64,000 nucleotides of DNA from Bacteroides sp. 519 (GCF_010500955.1 NZ_QVMJ01000003.1:245542-309541), one strand, 5' to 3'. Counted from the stretch's first letter, positions 46,517-56,618 are shown. Numbers and translations are program-made. Notes: generated from the letters alone by a model not told the origin.

Positions 46517-47802
46517 TTTAACTCTTCATCCTCATTCAATATAATAGCTGTTGGCTCGGCAGCTTCCATTTGTGCTGCTTCTTCGGCCAATTGTTCCAAA
46601 CGTTCTTCTTGTTGTTGTTCGGTTGCTTTTTGTTCTTCTTCCAGAAGTTTGGTATAGCGGCTTACACTTAGAATCATACCAATATAGGCACAATTTACAA
46701 ATGTACTTGTACCCCCTTTACTAATCAGCGGTAGGGGCTGGCCGGTAATGGGGAATAATCCCACAGCAACCATCATATTAAGTAAGGCTTGCGAAACAAG
46801 CAACAGTCCTATTCCCATCACCAGAAAAGCGGGGAATGTTCGGTTGCACTTCTTCGCTATCTTGCCAACTCGTATCAGCAACCATATATAGAGAATTACC
46901 ACAAGGGCCCCTCCTACCAGCCCTAGTTCTTCAATGATAATGGCATAAATAAAATCGGAGAATGCCTGACTAAGGAAATCGCGCTGTACCGAGTTTCCTG
47001 GTCCTTTTCCCATAGGGTTACTGCTGGCAATAGCAATGCGTGCATGGGCTTTCTGCCGCTCATCCTCAATATTGAATTGAGCAGCAGGAACATCTTTTGC
47101 GTAAACAAAGTCAAGAATACGGTTCTTCCATGTAGGCATACGATGCAAGAGTGGTATATTGTTTTTGGGCATCAGAAACGTTAGCATCAGTGCAAAAGCA
47201 CCAAGAATAAGTACACCTGTAAACAGTTTAAACAAAAGCCTCTTAGGTGTACGGCCAATGATTAACATCAACACAACCACACCAAAAAGCAAAAGAGCGG
47301 TCGATAAGTTTTCGGGGGCAATCAATCCGCAAACAATTATTGAGGCAATTACTATTTGAGTAAATGCTTTTGGACTAGCCCCTTCGTCGGTTTGTTTTTT
47401 AGAGAGTGCGAAGGCTGTAAATATAACAAGAGCCATTTTACCTAATTCCGAGGGCTGAAACTGAACGCCTAATAAGGAAGTCCAACGGGCAGCTCCATTG
47501 ATACGGTCGCCTGTTATAAATCCCATAATCGAAGTCATTCCCAGTAGCACTATAGAAAGCGGAATAAGAACAAGTGGAAACATCTGAAACCACCTATAAG
47601 GAATACGGTGAAACAAGATCACAACAATAACCCCACCCACCAGATAGAAAACATGCTGGCGTATCGGTTCCCAGTGATCCCCGGATTTGTAGGTAAGTGT
47701 ACTGGCAGCACTGAATACCTCAATGATGGAGATAACACAAAGAAGGAGGAATATAATCCATATAATTCTGTCACCTTTGAACAGACTTCTAAGAAAATCC
47801 AT
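46513..47802 (-). CDS. ftsW: Lipid II polymerase FtsW
   Basis: From 47802 (MDFLRSLFKGDRIIWIIFLL), a SEDS-family glycosyltransferase with about ten membrane helices, working with FtsI at the septum. The frame is open to 47850, but those codons (THNSKLITQNSKL) are read from the repeat hairpin. Conserved motifs include QPSELGKMALVIFTAF and PLISKGGTSTFVNCAYIG. A long acidic, Gln-rich cytoplasmic tail (EEEQKATEQQQEERLEQLAE and more) is an unusual addition of about 45 residues. Confidence 0.92.
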   Translation of the reverse strand: MDFLRSLFKGDRIIWIIFLLLCVISIIEVFSAASTLTYKSGDHWEPIRQHVFYLVGGVIVVILFHRIPYRWFQMFPLVLIPLSIVLLGMTSIMGFITGDRINGAARWTSLLGVQFQPSELGKMALVIFTAFALSKKQTDEGASPKAFTQIVIASIIVCGLIAPENLSTALLLFGVVVLMLIIGRTPKRLLFKLFTGVLILGAFALMLTFLMPKNNIPLLHRMPTWKNRILDFVYAKDVPAAQFNIEDERQKAHARIAIASSNPMGKGPGNSVQRDFLSQAFSDFIYAIIIEELGLVGGALVVILYIWLLIRVGKIAKKCNRTFPAFLVMGIGLLLVSQALLNMMVAVGLFPITGQPLPLISKGGTSTFVNCAYIGMILSVSRYTKLLEEEQKATEQQQEERLEQLAEEAAQMEAAEPTAIILNEDEELK

Positions 47803-47808
47803 ATATTT

Positions 47809-47909
47809 GAGTTTTGAGTTTTGAGTTATGAGTTTTGAGTTATGAGTCACAATGCCGCATGGTACTCATTACTCAAAACTCAAAACTCATTACTTATTAC
47901 TTATTACTA
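47809..47909. repeat. Heptamer-arm hairpin, CCGCATGG tip
   Basis: GAGTTTT/GAGTTAT heptamers, tip CACAATGCCGCATGG (octamer 47855-47862), then ACTCATT/ACTCAAA heptamers running into TTACTTA units. Between murD and ftsW. It supplies the murD stop codon. Confidence 0.85.
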
Positions 47910-49235
47910 CAGTTTAAGGACATAGTTCTTAAACTGCTCCCCTCTGTCTTCGTAATTCTTGAAGAGGTCGAAACTGGCACAACAAGGGCTTAACAATACT
48001 GTTTCTCCCTTTTTAGCCATGCGATAGGCTGTTTCCACTGCATCTTGCATACTTTGCACATCGGCTGTAAGCAAGCCTAAGATATCAAAGAAATTGTGCA
48101 GTTTGGAATTGTCGGTTCCCAGAAACACCAGTCCGGAACACTTTTGATGTACCAGATCGGCTATTTCAGTATAATCATTTCCTTTATCCACACCACCGAG
48201 GATAAGAACTGTTTTGGTTGTCATACTTTGCAGGGCGTACCAGCAAGAGTTTACGTTGGTTGCTTTAGAGTCGTTTACAAACCCAATACCGCGCACTGTA
48301 GCAACTTTCTCCAAACGGTGTTCTACTCCTTTAAAGTCGGATAATGCTTTTCGTATATTTTCTTTATTGATACCTGCAAGGTTGGCCGAGATACCTGCTG
48401 CCAGCGAGTTATACAGGTTGTGTGTGCCTGTAAGCGCCAGCATTTCTTGTTCCATATTGAAGGCAATTGGTTCGTTTATCTTCACTTCATTGTCTTCAAC
48501 ATAGGCAATGGTTCCTTCTTCTTTTACTGCCGAAAAAGGATAAGAGTGCGCCTGAATGCCATGCTTATCGAGTTCCTTTTTAATAACCGGATCGTCGTTC
48601 CAGTAAATAAAGGCATCTTCTGGGGTTTGATTCTGAATGATACGGAACTTGGCTTCAACATAATTCTGAAAGTCGTGGTCGTACCTGTCCAGATGATCGG
48701 GTGTGATGTTGAGCAACACTGCGGTATGAGCACGGAAGTCGTACATATTATCTAACTGGAAGCTGCTAAGTTCAATGATATAGTAATCATGGTCTTCTTC
48801 GGCAACTTGCAGGGCAAGACTTTTTCCGATGTTACCTGCCAATCCTACATTTAATCCGGCGCTCTTAAATATATGATAAGTAAGGCTGGTAGTGGTTGTT
48901 TTGCCATTACTACCGGTAATACAAATCATTTTGGCATCGGTGTAACGTCCGGCAAATTCTATTTCGGATATAATAGGTGTTCCCTTCTCAATCAACTTCT
49001 GTACAATGGGGGCTTCGTTGGGTATACCGGGGCTTTTGATTACCTCATCGGCATTCAAAATAAGTTCTTCGGTATGTTTTCGTTCTTCCCAAGGTATATT
49101 GTATTTATCCAGAAGTTCTTTGTATTTATCTTTAATAGCAGATGTATCCGATACAAATGTATCGAACCCTTTCACTTTGGCTAGAACTGCTGCTCCTGCA
49201 CCGCTTTCGCCTGCTCCTAAAACTACTATTCTCAT
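47907..49235 (-). CDS. murD: UDP-N-acetylmuramoylalanine-D-glutamate ligase
   Basis: From 49235 (MRIVVLGAGESGAGAAVLAK), about 442 residues. It adds D-glutamate to UDP-MurNAc-L-Ala. ATP loop ITGSNGKTTTTSLTYHIF; central-domain LLNITPDHLDRYDHDF; C-terminal NDSKATNVNSCWYAL. The upstream codons to 49286 (MQTFNSKLKTQNSKL) come from the repeat arm and are rejected as coding. Confidence 0.94.
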   Translation of the reverse strand: MRIVVLGAGESGAGAAVLAKVKGFDTFVSDTSAIKDKYKELLDKYNIPWEERKHTEELILNADEVIKSPGIPNEAPIVQKLIEKGTPIISEIEFAGRYTDAKMICITGSNGKTTTTSLTYHIFKSAGLNVGLAGNIGKSLALQVAEEDHDYYIIELSSFQLDNMYDFRAHTAVLLNITPDHLDRYDHDFQNYVEAKFRIIQNQTPEDAFIYWNDDPVIKKELDKHGIQAHSYPFSAVKEEGTIAYVEDNEVKINEPIAFNMEQEMLALTGTHNLYNSLAAGISANLAGINKENIRKALSDFKGVEHRLEKVATVRGIGFVNDSKATNVNSCWYALQSMTTKTVLILGGVDKGNDYTEIADLVHQKCSGLVFLGTDNSKLHNFFDILGLLTADVQSMQDAVETAYRMAKKGETVLLSPCCASFDLFKNYEDRGEQFKNYVLKL

Positions 49236-49241
49236 ATTATT

Positions 49242-49322
49242 AAGTTTTGAGTTTTGAGTTTTGAGTTTTGAGTTAAAAGTCTGCATAGAAACTTAGAACT
49301 CACTACTCATTACTCATAACTT
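49242..49322. repeat. Degenerate heptamer hairpin
   Basis: Four GAGTTTT heptamers form the left arm. The centre GTCTGCATAG is a decayed form of the octamer tip. The right arm is ACTCACTACTCATTACTCATAA. Between mraY and murD. Confidence 0.78.
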
Positions 49323-49324
49323 CA

Positions 49325-50590
49325 TTATCTGATTTTCAATGTTATTATTGTTATAGCTGCCAGCACAATGGTAACAATCCAGAAGCGTACTGTTATTTTT
49401 GCTTCATGAAACACATTGGTTGGCTTGGTGAACATATACGTACAATTAGCATCGAGCTGCGACATCGTTGTACGGAAATGGTCGTGTATGGGTGTACGCT
49501 TAAATATGCGTTGCTTTACACCTCTCTTTTTACCTTTCTTAAAGTATTGCACCTGTAGAATAACCGATAGGTTTTCAACCAGGAATACTCCGCAAAGAAT
49601 AGGGATTAATAATTCTTTGTGTATAATAATGGCAAATACGGCAATGATACCACCAATGGTTAAACTTCCGGTATCGCCCATAAATACCTGTGCCGGGAAA
49701 GCATTGTACCACAAGAAACCGATTAATGCTCCAACAAAGGCACAGATAAAGATTACAAGTTCCTCGCTGCCGGGTATATACATTATATTAAGGTAGCTGG
49801 CAAAGGTAAGGTGACTGGACACATAGGCGAGTATTCCTAATGCCACCCCGATAATGGCGGAGTTTCCTGCTGCCATACCATCCATTCCGTCGTTAAGGTT
49901 TGCACCATTAGATACTGCTGTAACCACGAAGATAGTAACAAGCACAAACAGAACCCATCCTGCGGTTTGAGCATGCTTGCCCATAAAGCCTACAATGTCG
50001 GCATAGTCGAGATTGTTATTCTTAAAGAATGGTATGGTGGTTTTAGTTGATTTTATGTCATTGCTGCCATGCACTACAATTTCTTTTCCATCCTTTTTTA
50101 CTTCGGCATTTTCGCGGATTACCATATCCGGGCTTAAGTAAAGGGTTAATCCTACAATAAGGCCAAGCCCTACCTGACCGATGATCTTAAACTTTCCATG
50201 TAAACCATCTTTGTCTCTTTTGAATATCTTTATGTAATCGTCGGCAAAGCCCAAAGCACCAAGCCACACAGTGGTGATGAGCATTAAAATCATATATATA
50301 TTATCCAAACGGCCCAATAATAGAGATGGAACAAGTATGGCTACAATTATAATAATACCTCCCATACTTGGTACTCCCAGTTTTCCGGTATTAAAGGGGT
50401 CAATGCTTGCATCTCTCTGCACTTCGGTAATTTGTTTCCGTTTCAACAGATTGATAAACTTATCACCAAATATGCTGGAAATAAGCAATGCAAGTATAAC
50501 CGCCATCAATGCACGGAACGAAACGTAGTTGAATATTCCCGCACCTGGGAAATCAAACTTTTGGAGCCATTGGAAAAAATAATATAACAT
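49325..50590 (-). CDS. mraY: Phospho-MurNAc-pentapeptide transferase
   Basis: The 421-residue polytopic membrane enzyme makes lipid I from UDP-MurNAc-pentapeptide and undecaprenyl phosphate. Active-site motifs GFADDYIKIFKRDKDGL, GANLNDGMDGMAAG and FMGDTGSLTIGGIIA, and KGKKRGVKQRIFKRTPIHDHF, are all present. It is longer than the roughly 360-residue E. coli form because of a loop around residues 160-200 (RENAEVKKDGKEIVVHG), typical of Bacteroidetes. Confidence 0.94.
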   Translation of the reverse strand: MLYYFFQWLQKFDFPGAGIFNYVSFRALMAVILALLISSIFGDKFINLLKRKQITEVQRDASIDPFNTGKLGVPSMGGIIIIVAILVPSLLLGRLDNIYMILMLITTVWLGALGFADDYIKIFKRDKDGLHGKFKIIGQVGLGLIVGLTLYLSPDMVIRENAEVKKDGKEIVVHGSNDIKSTKTTIPFFKNNNLDYADIVGFMGKHAQTAGWVLFVLVTIFVVTAVSNGANLNDGMDGMAAGNSAIIGVALGILAYVSSHLTFASYLNIMYIPGSEELVIFICAFVGALIGFLWYNAFPAQVFMGDTGSLTIGGIIAVFAIIIHKELLIPILCGVFLVENLSVILQVQYFKKGKKRGVKQRIFKRTPIHDHFRTTMSQLDANCTYMFTKPTNVFHEAKITVRFWIVTIVLAAITIITLKIR

Positions 50591-50600
50591 GCTTTCTTTT

Positions 50601-50702
50601 GTAGTAAGAATTTAGGAGTAAGTAGTAAGAATCTATGCAGCATTGCTATTCTTACTACTTGCTCCTTAATTCTTAATTCTTAAACTCATTACTCAAAACT
50701 TC
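50601..50702. repeat. Mixed AGTAAGA / GAGTAAT hairpin
   Basis: AGTAAGA-type units, centre CTATGCAGCATTG (near-tip), and TTCTTACTACTTG/TTAATTCTTAATTC units. The end (50685-50702) is an ACTCATTACTCAAAACT arm from the GAGT class. The GAGT-class piece encodes part of the MurE C-terminus. This looks like one arm class laid over another. Confidence 0.78.
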
Positions 50703-52124
50703 TCTATCATCAAAATGATGCTTCACACCTTTAATCTCTTGATAATTCTCATGACCTTTGCCCGCTACCAGAATAACATCGCCTGGTTCTGCAAGCATGC
50801 AGGCGGTGCGGATGGCTTCGCGACGGTCGGTTATGCTGATGGTTTTTCTTCTGTCCTCATCGTTGAGTCCTTCCATCATATCTTTTATAATATCCTCCGG
50901 TTCTTCGAAGCGAGGATTGTCTGATGTAATTATTAGTCGGTTGCTTAACCTGGCTGCCTCTTTTGCCATGATGGGGCGTTTGCCTTTGTCGCGGTTTCCG
51001 CCTGCACCAACTACGGTAATGATTTTGCCTTTCCCTTGTACCACCTCATGAATGGTGTTAAGTACATTAACAACAGCATCGGGGGTATGGGCATAATCAA
51101 CAATAGCAGTATATCCCTTTTCCGAACGTAGTGTCTGAAATCTTCCGGCTACAGGATGCAAGGTGCTAAGGGCTACCAACACATCTTCTTCCTTTTTGCC
51201 CAACAAAACGGCAGTGCCAAATACCGCCAGTAGGTTATAAGCATTAAAGCGACCAATAAGATGAACAAACAGCTCGTGATTGTTGAACTCCAGCAGTGTA
51301 CCATCGAAATGCGGTTCCAGTATACGCCCTTTAAAATCGCTTAAGCTACGAAGTGAGTAAGTGTACACCTTAGAACGCGTATTCTGTGTCATCACCAGTC
51401 CGTTTTTATCATCGAGATTGGTAAGACTAAAGGCACCTTTGGGCATATCGTCGAAGAATTTCTTTTTGGCTTTCAGGTAATTCTCCATTGTTTCATGATA
51501 ATCAATATGGTCGCGGGTGAGGTTACTGAATATACCGCCTGCATAAGTAAGACCACTAATGCGTTTTTGTTCAATTGCATGCGAACTCACTTCCATAAAC
51601 ACATATTTACACCCTTCGTTAGCCATGCGCCCAAGTAAGTGGTTCAGGGTAACGGGGTCGGGGGTGGTGTGTTCGGTAGGTATGGCTTCGCCATCGATAT
51701 AATTGCATACGGTAGATATCAATCCGGTTTTGTAGCCAAACTTCCTGAACATTTCGTACAGTAAGGTAGCAATGGTAGTTTTACCATTGGTTCCGGTTAC
51801 ACCTACCAAATCAATCTTCGATGTAGGATCGCCATAGAACATGGTGGCTACTTTTCCGGTTGCATCTTCGCTATCGGCTACTTGTATATATGTTACATTG
51901 GGGGTTAACTCTTCGGGCAGGGTTTCGCATAACACAGAGGTTGCCCCGGCAGCTATAGCTGTTGATATATAAGCATGGCCATCGGTTTTAGTTCCTTTCA
52001 TAGCCATGAACATATTGCCTGATGCAACTTTACGCGAGTCGATGTTAACTCCGGTTACTTCGACTTCGGGATTGCCTGTAACAGACAATGTTTGTATTTT
52101 CCCTATAAGTTCTTTTAGTCTCAT
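50673..52124 (-). CDS. murE: UDP-MurNAc-tripeptide synthetase (meso-DAP adding)
   Basis: From 52124 ([17 protein letters not shown]), about 483 residues. ATP loop [19 protein letters not shown]. The DNPR motif ([14 protein letters not shown]) marks enzymes that add meso-diaminopimelate. The last residues (EVLSNEFKN) and the stop are encoded by repeat heptamers of the element at 50601-50702. The upstream open codons to 52166 are repeat-derived. Confidence 0.93.
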   Translation of the reverse strand: MRLKELIGKIQTLSVTGNPEVEVTGVNIDSRKVASGNMFMAMKGTKTDGHAYISTAIAAGATSVLCETLPEELTPNVTYIQVADSEDATGKVATMFYGDPTSKIDLVGVTGTNGKTTIATLLYEMFRKFGYKTGLISTVCNYIDGEAIPTEHTTPDPVTLNHLLGRMANEGCKYVFMEVSSHAIEQKRISGLTYAGGIFSNLTRDHIDYHETMENYLKAKKKFFDDMPKGAFSLTNLDDKNGLVMTQNTRSKVYTYSLRSLSDFKGRILEPHFDGTLLEFNNHELFVHLIGRFNAYNLLAVFGTAVLLGKKEEDVLVALSTLHPVAGRFQTLRSEKGYTAIVDYAHTPDAVVNVLNTIHEVVQGKGKIITVVGAGGNRDKGKRPIMAKEAARLSNRLIITSDNPRFEEPEDIIKDMMEGLNDEDRRKTISITDRREAIRTACMLAEPGDVILVAGKGHENYQEIKGVKHHFDDREVLSNEFKN

Positions 52125-52130
52125 ATTATT

Positions 52131-52222
52131 CAAGTAAGAAGTAAGAAGTAAGTAGTAAGAATCCATGCGGCATCGTATTCTTACTACTTACTACTTAATT
52201 CTTTATTCTTTATTTTTTATTC
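52131..52222. repeat. AGTAAGA heptamer hairpin, CCATGCGG tip
   Basis: AAGTAAG/TAGTAAG heptamers, tip AATCCATGCGGCATCG (octamer 52163-52170), then TTCTTAC/TACTTAC/TACTTAATTC units running into TTTATTC repeats. Same tip as the GAGT-class hairpins with different arms. Between ftsI and murE. Confidence 0.85.
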
Positions 52223-52225
52223 TTT

Positions 52226-54346
52226 CTAATCCAGTTGCAACATTATTGTTTGTCCTTGCCGCAGAGCCGATCCATTGGCAATAGATTGTTTTTTTACTTT
52301 TCCAACACCTGCCAATCTTACTTTCAGCCCTTTGCTTTCCAGCAGATAAACAGCATCCTTGGCACCCATGCCAACAACATTGGGAACAATATTTTTGTTG
52401 AATTCTTTATCTTCCATAACAACAGCATCGGTACCGATATGGGATTTCCCCCATATTTCCTTCTTACCCCTGAAACGGAAACCTGCTTCGGTGTTTACAT
52501 TTAAATCGTCGAGCACATATTTGGTTTGTACCAGCTCTCCAACTTTAACATCGGGAATTACTACTGATGTGCTATCTATTGCCGCCCTCATATCGAGTAC
52601 AAGGTTCTTGGCATATACTCTTTCGGCTATTTTCTTGAACACCCCACCTGCCATTACACCTCCTGATGCTGTTCCTGTTTTTTGAATAGAAACAATGCAA
52701 CTGTACTGTGGCTGATCTGCCGGGAAGTATCCGGCAAAGCTTACCTGATAGCTCATTACACCACCGGTATACCCCAGTGCACCTTTTGCAACTTGTGCTG
52801 TTCCTGTTTTACCGGCTACTGGGAATTGTTTGGAGCCTGCGGGTTTTCCTAATCCATCGCTTACCACCTTTGCAAGCATGTCTTTTATGGTATTCAATGT
52901 TTTTTGTGAACAGATAGACGGATTGATAACTTCTGTTGGATATGTTTCAATCAGTGTACCGTTCTTTGATATGCCTTTTACAAATTTAGGTTTCACCATT
53001 ACACCGTTGTTGGCAATTGCATTGTAAAAGGTTAGCATATTGATGGGTGGTATCTGCGTTTCGTAACCAATACTCATCCACGGCAGTGCCGTATTATACC
53101 ATCTGCCATCTTTGGGCCGACGAATGTTGGGTACCCCCTCGCCTGGTATTTGCAGGTTAAGCGGGCGGTTGATACCTATTTTATATAAACCATCAACAAA
53201 TTTATCGGGGTTGCTATGATAGTGTTTATCAATTAAGGTAGATACCCCAATGTTCGACGAAACCATCAAAATCTGTGTAACATCCAGTTTCTGATAACCA
53301 CCACGACGCCAGTTATGATCGCGCATGGGCTTTTTATACATCATCTTAATACCGTTTCCGGTATCCACAATATCATCGGGGGTAATAACACCATCTTCGA
53401 GTGCCACCATGATCGATGCTGTTTTAAAAGTAGAACCCGGCTCGGTCATGTTACTGATAGCCGCATTGCGTGTTTCACGATACTGGCCTTCGCCAACTTT
53501 GGTCATGTTAACAATAGCTTTCACCTCTCCAGTGGCTACCTCCATAAGTACCGCCAAGCCTTCGTTTGCATTTATTTCGATAAGTTTATCGACCAATGCT
53601 TTTTCGCAAATATCCTGCATTCCTACATCAATAGTGGTAACTATATCGCATCCATCAATGGGGGGAACTTCGGTTATATTCAAAAATTTGTTCTTTACTT
53701 TTTGCCGGCGTATTATACCGTCTTTTCCTTTCAGAACAGTGTCGAACGCCAGCTCAATACCGCTGCGTGCGCCCTGTGCCGTATCGCCATAAACATCGCC
53801 CAGCGTACGGGTTGCCAACGAGCCGAAAGGTTTCTTTCGTTGGTTATAAACCTGCTCGTGGAATCCGCCACTGAACCGGCTCAGGTTAAAAACAGGGAGT
53901 TTCTTTGCTTGTTTATATTGTATATAAGATATTCGTCCGAGATAGATTGGATAGTTACGGCTTCCGGCTTTTCTACCTTCCAACAAACGGTCTTTAAAAT
54001 ACTTTGCCGTTTTATCGGGGAATATCTTATTCAACCCTTTGCATATTGTATCCAGATTATTCACCAGCATGGTGTCTTTAGTCTTACCTCCCGACTGAAA
54101 GTCCATGTAGATACGATATTCCGGTAGTGAGCTTGCCATCAACCGCCCGTCGGATGATAATATATTGCCACGATTAGGTTTTACAATAACATTATCGCGT
54201 ACAAAACGGTCGGCAACTTCTTTCCAGTATTGGCGCTCGCCATACATAATTTTGCCTGCCTTTACAACAACAAGTACCCCGATTATTCCCATAAAGAGGA
54301 TAACTATGAAGTAACGTGCCATTATATTTTTCTTATCTGCAGCCAT
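52226..54346 (-). CDS. ftsI: Septal transpeptidase FtsI (PBP3) with PASTA domains
   Basis: A 706-residue class B penicillin-binding protein. A single membrane helix near residues 12-30 is followed by the dimerisation domain (PNRGNILSSDGRLMASSLPEY). The transpeptidase motifs are STFK (EPGSTFKTASIM), SSN (SSNIGVSTL) and KTG (VAGKTGTAQVAKG). About 120 C-terminal residues contain one or two PASTA-like units (VPNVVGMGAKDAVYLLESKGL). It crosslinks septal peptidoglycan with FtsW. It follows ftsL in the cluster. Confidence 0.93.
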   Translation of the reverse strand: MAADKKNIMARYFIVILFMGIIGVLVVVKAGKIMYGERQYWKEVADRFVRDNVIVKPNRGNILSSDGRLMASSLPEYRIYMDFQSGGKTKDTMLVNNLDTICKGLNKIFPDKTAKYFKDRLLEGRKAGSRNYPIYLGRISYIQYKQAKKLPVFNLSRFSGGFHEQVYNQRKKPFGSLATRTLGDVYGDTAQGARSGIELAFDTVLKGKDGIIRRQKVKNKFLNITEVPPIDGCDIVTTIDVGMQDICEKALVDKLIEINANEGLAVLMEVATGEVKAIVNMTKVGEGQYRETRNAAISNMTEPGSTFKTASIMVALEDGVITPDDIVDTGNGIKMMYKKPMRDHNWRRGGYQKLDVTQILMVSSNIGVSTLIDKHYHSNPDKFVDGLYKIGINRPLNLQIPGEGVPNIRRPKDGRWYNTALPWMSIGYETQIPPINMLTFYNAIANNGVMVKPKFVKGISKNGTLIETYPTEVINPSICSQKTLNTIKDMLAKVVSDGLGKPAGSKQFPVAGKTGTAQVAKGALGYTGGVMSYQVSFAGYFPADQPQYSCIVSIQKTGTASGGVMAGGVFKKIAERVYAKNLVLDMRAAIDSTSVVIPDVKVGELVQTKYVLDDLNVNTEAGFRFRGKKEIWGKSHIGTDAVVMEDKEFNKNIVPNVVGMGAKDAVYLLESKGLKVRLAGVGKVKKQSIANGSALRQGQTIMLQLD

Positions 54347-54369
54347 AATTTAAATGGAAAATTTACAAT

Positions 54370-54708
54370 TTACTTAAGTAGGTAAGGCGGACTGGTTGGT
54401 GTTTGCAGTTCCGTCTTTGTTTTTTGTATATACTCTTCTATTTGCGACTGACGACTTTTTTCTGTTAGTTCCGAGTTACGTGTCAGGGCATCGTATCTGA
54501 TATCGGTCAGCTTTTGTTGGAGCTTGTCAATCTCAATTTGTTGTTGCTGACTTGCATAACGATTATGAATATAGAAAATTATCAAAATCATGATTAGAAC
54601 CAATAGCTTGGTTTGGCGGCGAAAGAAATCATTATCCAGTATATCTCCTCCCAGAATACTTTTCAAGGAAGTTCTTTTCTTCTTTTTCGTTTCATCCTTC
54701 TCTTCCAT
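54370..54708 (-). CDS. ftsL: FtsL-like divisome membrane protein
   Basis: 112 residues: a basic cytoplasmic N-terminus (MEEKDETKKKKRTSLKSI), one membrane helix (LLVLIMILIIFYIHN) and a periplasmic coiled coil (QQIEIDKLQQKLTDIRYDALTRN). Sequence identity between FtsL proteins is low, so the call rests on topology and on position between rsmH and ftsI. It is expected to pair with FtsB and FtsQ. Confidence 0.85.
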   Translation of the reverse strand: MEEKDETKKKKRTSLKSILGGDILDNDFFRRQTKLLVLIMILIIFYIHNRYASQQQQIEIDKLQQKLTDIRYDALTRNSELTEKSRQSQIEEYIQKTKTELQTPTSPPYLLK

Positions 54709-54717
54709 GATGTTTTT

Positions 54718-54766
54718 TAATATGCCAATGTGCTAATATGCCAATGTGACAATGTTAGTTTGTGGC
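54718..54766. repeat. Single arm of 9-bp ATGCCAATG repeat
   Basis: AATATGCCAATGTGCTAATATGCCAATGTG matches the left arm of the elements at 19099 and 36231. No complementary right arm follows. It fills the rsmH-ftsL gap. Confidence 0.7.
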
Positions 54767-54777
54767 TGGTTATATAA

Positions 54778-55695
54778 TTATTTCTTTTCTGCTATTCGCA
54801 ACTTTGCACTTCTCGATCGCGGGTTAGTTTCCTGCTCTTCCGGCGTGGGTACAATCACTTTGTTGTTTATAAGCCGGTAGGGAGTTAAGAACTGACCATA
54901 AAAATCCTGTTCCTGTTTTCCTTCGAGATTTCCCGTTTTCATCATATTCTTCACCAATCGGTCTTCCAGAGAGTGATACGTAATCACTACCAGTCGTCCG
55001 CCCGGTTTCAATGCTTCTGTTGCCGATTGTAGCATTTCTTTCAGAGCCTCCATTTCGCGGTTTACCTCAATCCGGAGTGCCTGAAATACTTTAGCAAGTT
55101 CTTTCTTTTCGCGTTCCCTACCAAACAGGGGCTTTATTATTTCCAGAAACTCTCCAATCGTTTTTATCTTTTTTGTACTTCGTTCTTTTACAATAACCGA
55201 GGCTATTTTACGGCTGTTCTTCAACTCTCCATAAAGGTAGAAGATGTCGGCCAATTTGGTTTCTTCATACGTGTTTAGTACATCGGCGGCTGTAATACCG
55301 GCCCGCTTGTTCATGCGCATGTCTAGTGCGCCATCAAATCGGAAAGAGAATCCCCGTTCGCTATCGTCGAAGTGGTGCGATGATACGCCCAAGTCGGCCA
55401 AAATACCGTCAACCGTTTCTACATTGTGATACCGCAAAAAGTTGGTCAGGTATCTGAAATTGCTTCGCACAAAGATAAACCGGTCATCGTTCACAATGTT
55501 TCTTTCTGCATCCTGATCCTGGTCAAATCCCAGCAACCGTCCTTTAGTTCCCAGCCTCGACAATATTTCGCGCGAGTGTCCGCCACCACCAAAGGTTACA
55601 TCCACGTACGTTCCGTCAGGAGTTAGGTCGATGTTCAATCCATCCACACTTTCCTCTTTCAAAACGGGTATATGATATATTTTTTCTTCTTCCAT
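54778..55695 (-). CDS. rsmH: 16S rRNA m4C1402 methyltransferase
   Basis: 305 residues (also named mraW). SAM-binding motif DVTFGGGGHSREILSRLG, ADLGVSSHHFDDSERGFSFR and the conserved FQALRIEVNREMEAL helix. C-terminal NPRSRSAKLRIAEK is the family's ending. It methylates C1402 in the decoding centre. It follows mraZ by 6 bp. Confidence 0.95.
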   Translation of the reverse strand: MEEEKIYHIPVLKEESVDGLNIDLTPDGTYVDVTFGGGGHSREILSRLGTKGRLLGFDQDQDAERNIVNDDRFIFVRSNFRYLTNFLRYHNVETVDGILADLGVSSHHFDDSERGFSFRFDGALDMRMNKRAGITAADVLNTYEETKLADIFYLYGELKNSRKIASVIVKERSTKKIKTIGEFLEIIKPLFGREREKKELAKVFQALRIEVNREMEALKEMLQSATEALKPGGRLVVITYHSLEDRLVKNMMKTGNLEGKQEQDFYGQFLTPYRLINNKVIVPTPEEQETNPRSRSAKLRIAEKK

Positions 55696-55701
55696 AAGTT
55701 T

Positions 55702-56169
55702 TTAGTTAGGAGTGAAACTAATATCACTTTTCATGATTTCTTCCAGCTCTGCTCCAAACATTTCCGGTTCAAGGAACGAATCTTTTTCTTTTCCTTTGGC
55801 CCAGATTTCTATTTTGGTTGATACACCCATAAATATCACATCGGCTTCTATTTCGGCCATTTGCAGATATCGTTTGGGTATTAGTATCCTGCCGTTGCTA
55901 TCCGGAACGATAATCTCAACATCACTAACAAATTGGCGCAAAATAAGTTGATGTTTTGCGTTCCATTTGTTTAACTTTGCCTGTAATTCGTTCAAATCTT
56001 TGTTCCATTCGCTCTCAGGGTATAGAGTAAGGCATTTCTGGAATACGTCTTTTTTCATAATCAACCTTTCTTCGCCAAGCATTTGGAGTTGCTTGCGAAA
56101 CTGGGCCGGAATGAAAAGTCGTCCTTTTGCATCTGCCTTTGCTTCAATACTTCCGATGAAATGGGACAT
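55702..56169 (-). CDS. mraZ: Transcriptional regulator MraZ
   Basis: 155 residues with two AbrB/MraZ half-domains, each with the DxxGR signature (DAKGRLFIPAQFR near residue 13 and DSNGRILIPKRYL near 90). MraZ forms ring-like oligomers that bind repeated GTGG[A/T]G-type boxes before the dcw operon. I did not find a clear set of those boxes upstream. A CTATATAG array lies 240 bp upstream instead. First gene of the dcw cluster. Confidence 0.94.
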   Translation of the reverse strand: MSHFIGSIEAKADAKGRLFIPAQFRKQLQMLGEERLIMKKDVFQKCLTLYPESEWNKDLNELQAKLNKWNAKHQLILRQFVSDVEIIVPDSNGRILIPKRYLQMAEIEADVIFMGVSTKIEIWAKGKEKDSFLEPEMFGAELEEIMKSDISFTPN

Positions 56170-56409
56170 TTAACACATTATTATACTATTACAATGTAAA
56201 GATACACATTCCTCCACATTTCCCCACAATATTCCACTTGTTTTTTAGGTTCGAGTTATCAACAGGCTGTTGGTAGGTTATCAACAGAGCGTTAATAAGT
56301 TAGCTACTTTAAGGGTTATTCCGGTTGAATGAATGGCTCATCCCTGTTAAGAGAAAGATTTAATCCTACTGGGAGAAAAGCAGCGTTCTACTGCAAGTAA
56401 AATATCTTT

Positions 56410-56509
56410 CTATATAGACCAAAGGTCCGATGCTATATAGCACAAGAAGCCGATGCTATATAGCACAGTGGTGTTCAGCTATATAGACCGAGAATACTCT
56501 GCTATATAG
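56410..56509. repeat. Five-unit 23-bp CTATATAG array III
   Basis: CTATATAG at 56410, 56433, 56456, 56479 and 56502, each step 23 bp. Linkers include CACAAGAAGCCGATG and ACCAAAGGTCCGATG, close to those of array I. It lies between the mraZ start and the 3' end of the cupin gene. Immediately right of it is a CTTTATC-type repeat arm (56510-56556). The rest of the 56170-56618 gap (56170-56409) is AT-rich and should hold the dcw promoter; I see no clear box. Confidence 0.88.
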
Positions 56510-56560
56510 CTTACTTTATCTACTTTATTATCTTTATCTACTTTATTACCTTTCATCTAA

Positions 56561-56602
56561 AAAAAACGGCACTATTCCATAGTTGGAGCAGTGCCGTTTT
56601 AT
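56561..56602 (-). terminator. Terminator after the cupin gene
   Basis: AAAACGGCAC (56563-56572) pairs with GTGCCGTTTT (56591-56600) around an 18-nt loop. Read on the minus strand it ends in a T-run, directly after the cupin stop at 56619. Confidence 0.8.
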
Positions 56603-56618
56603 TTATTATCTGTAGTTA

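Noticed and set aside
47803..47850. Longer ftsW start
   Set aside because: The codons are repeat heptamers (NSKL pattern) read in frame.
49236..49286. Longer murD start
   Set aside because: Same repeat-derived NSKL codons; the Rossmann motif starts directly at 49235.
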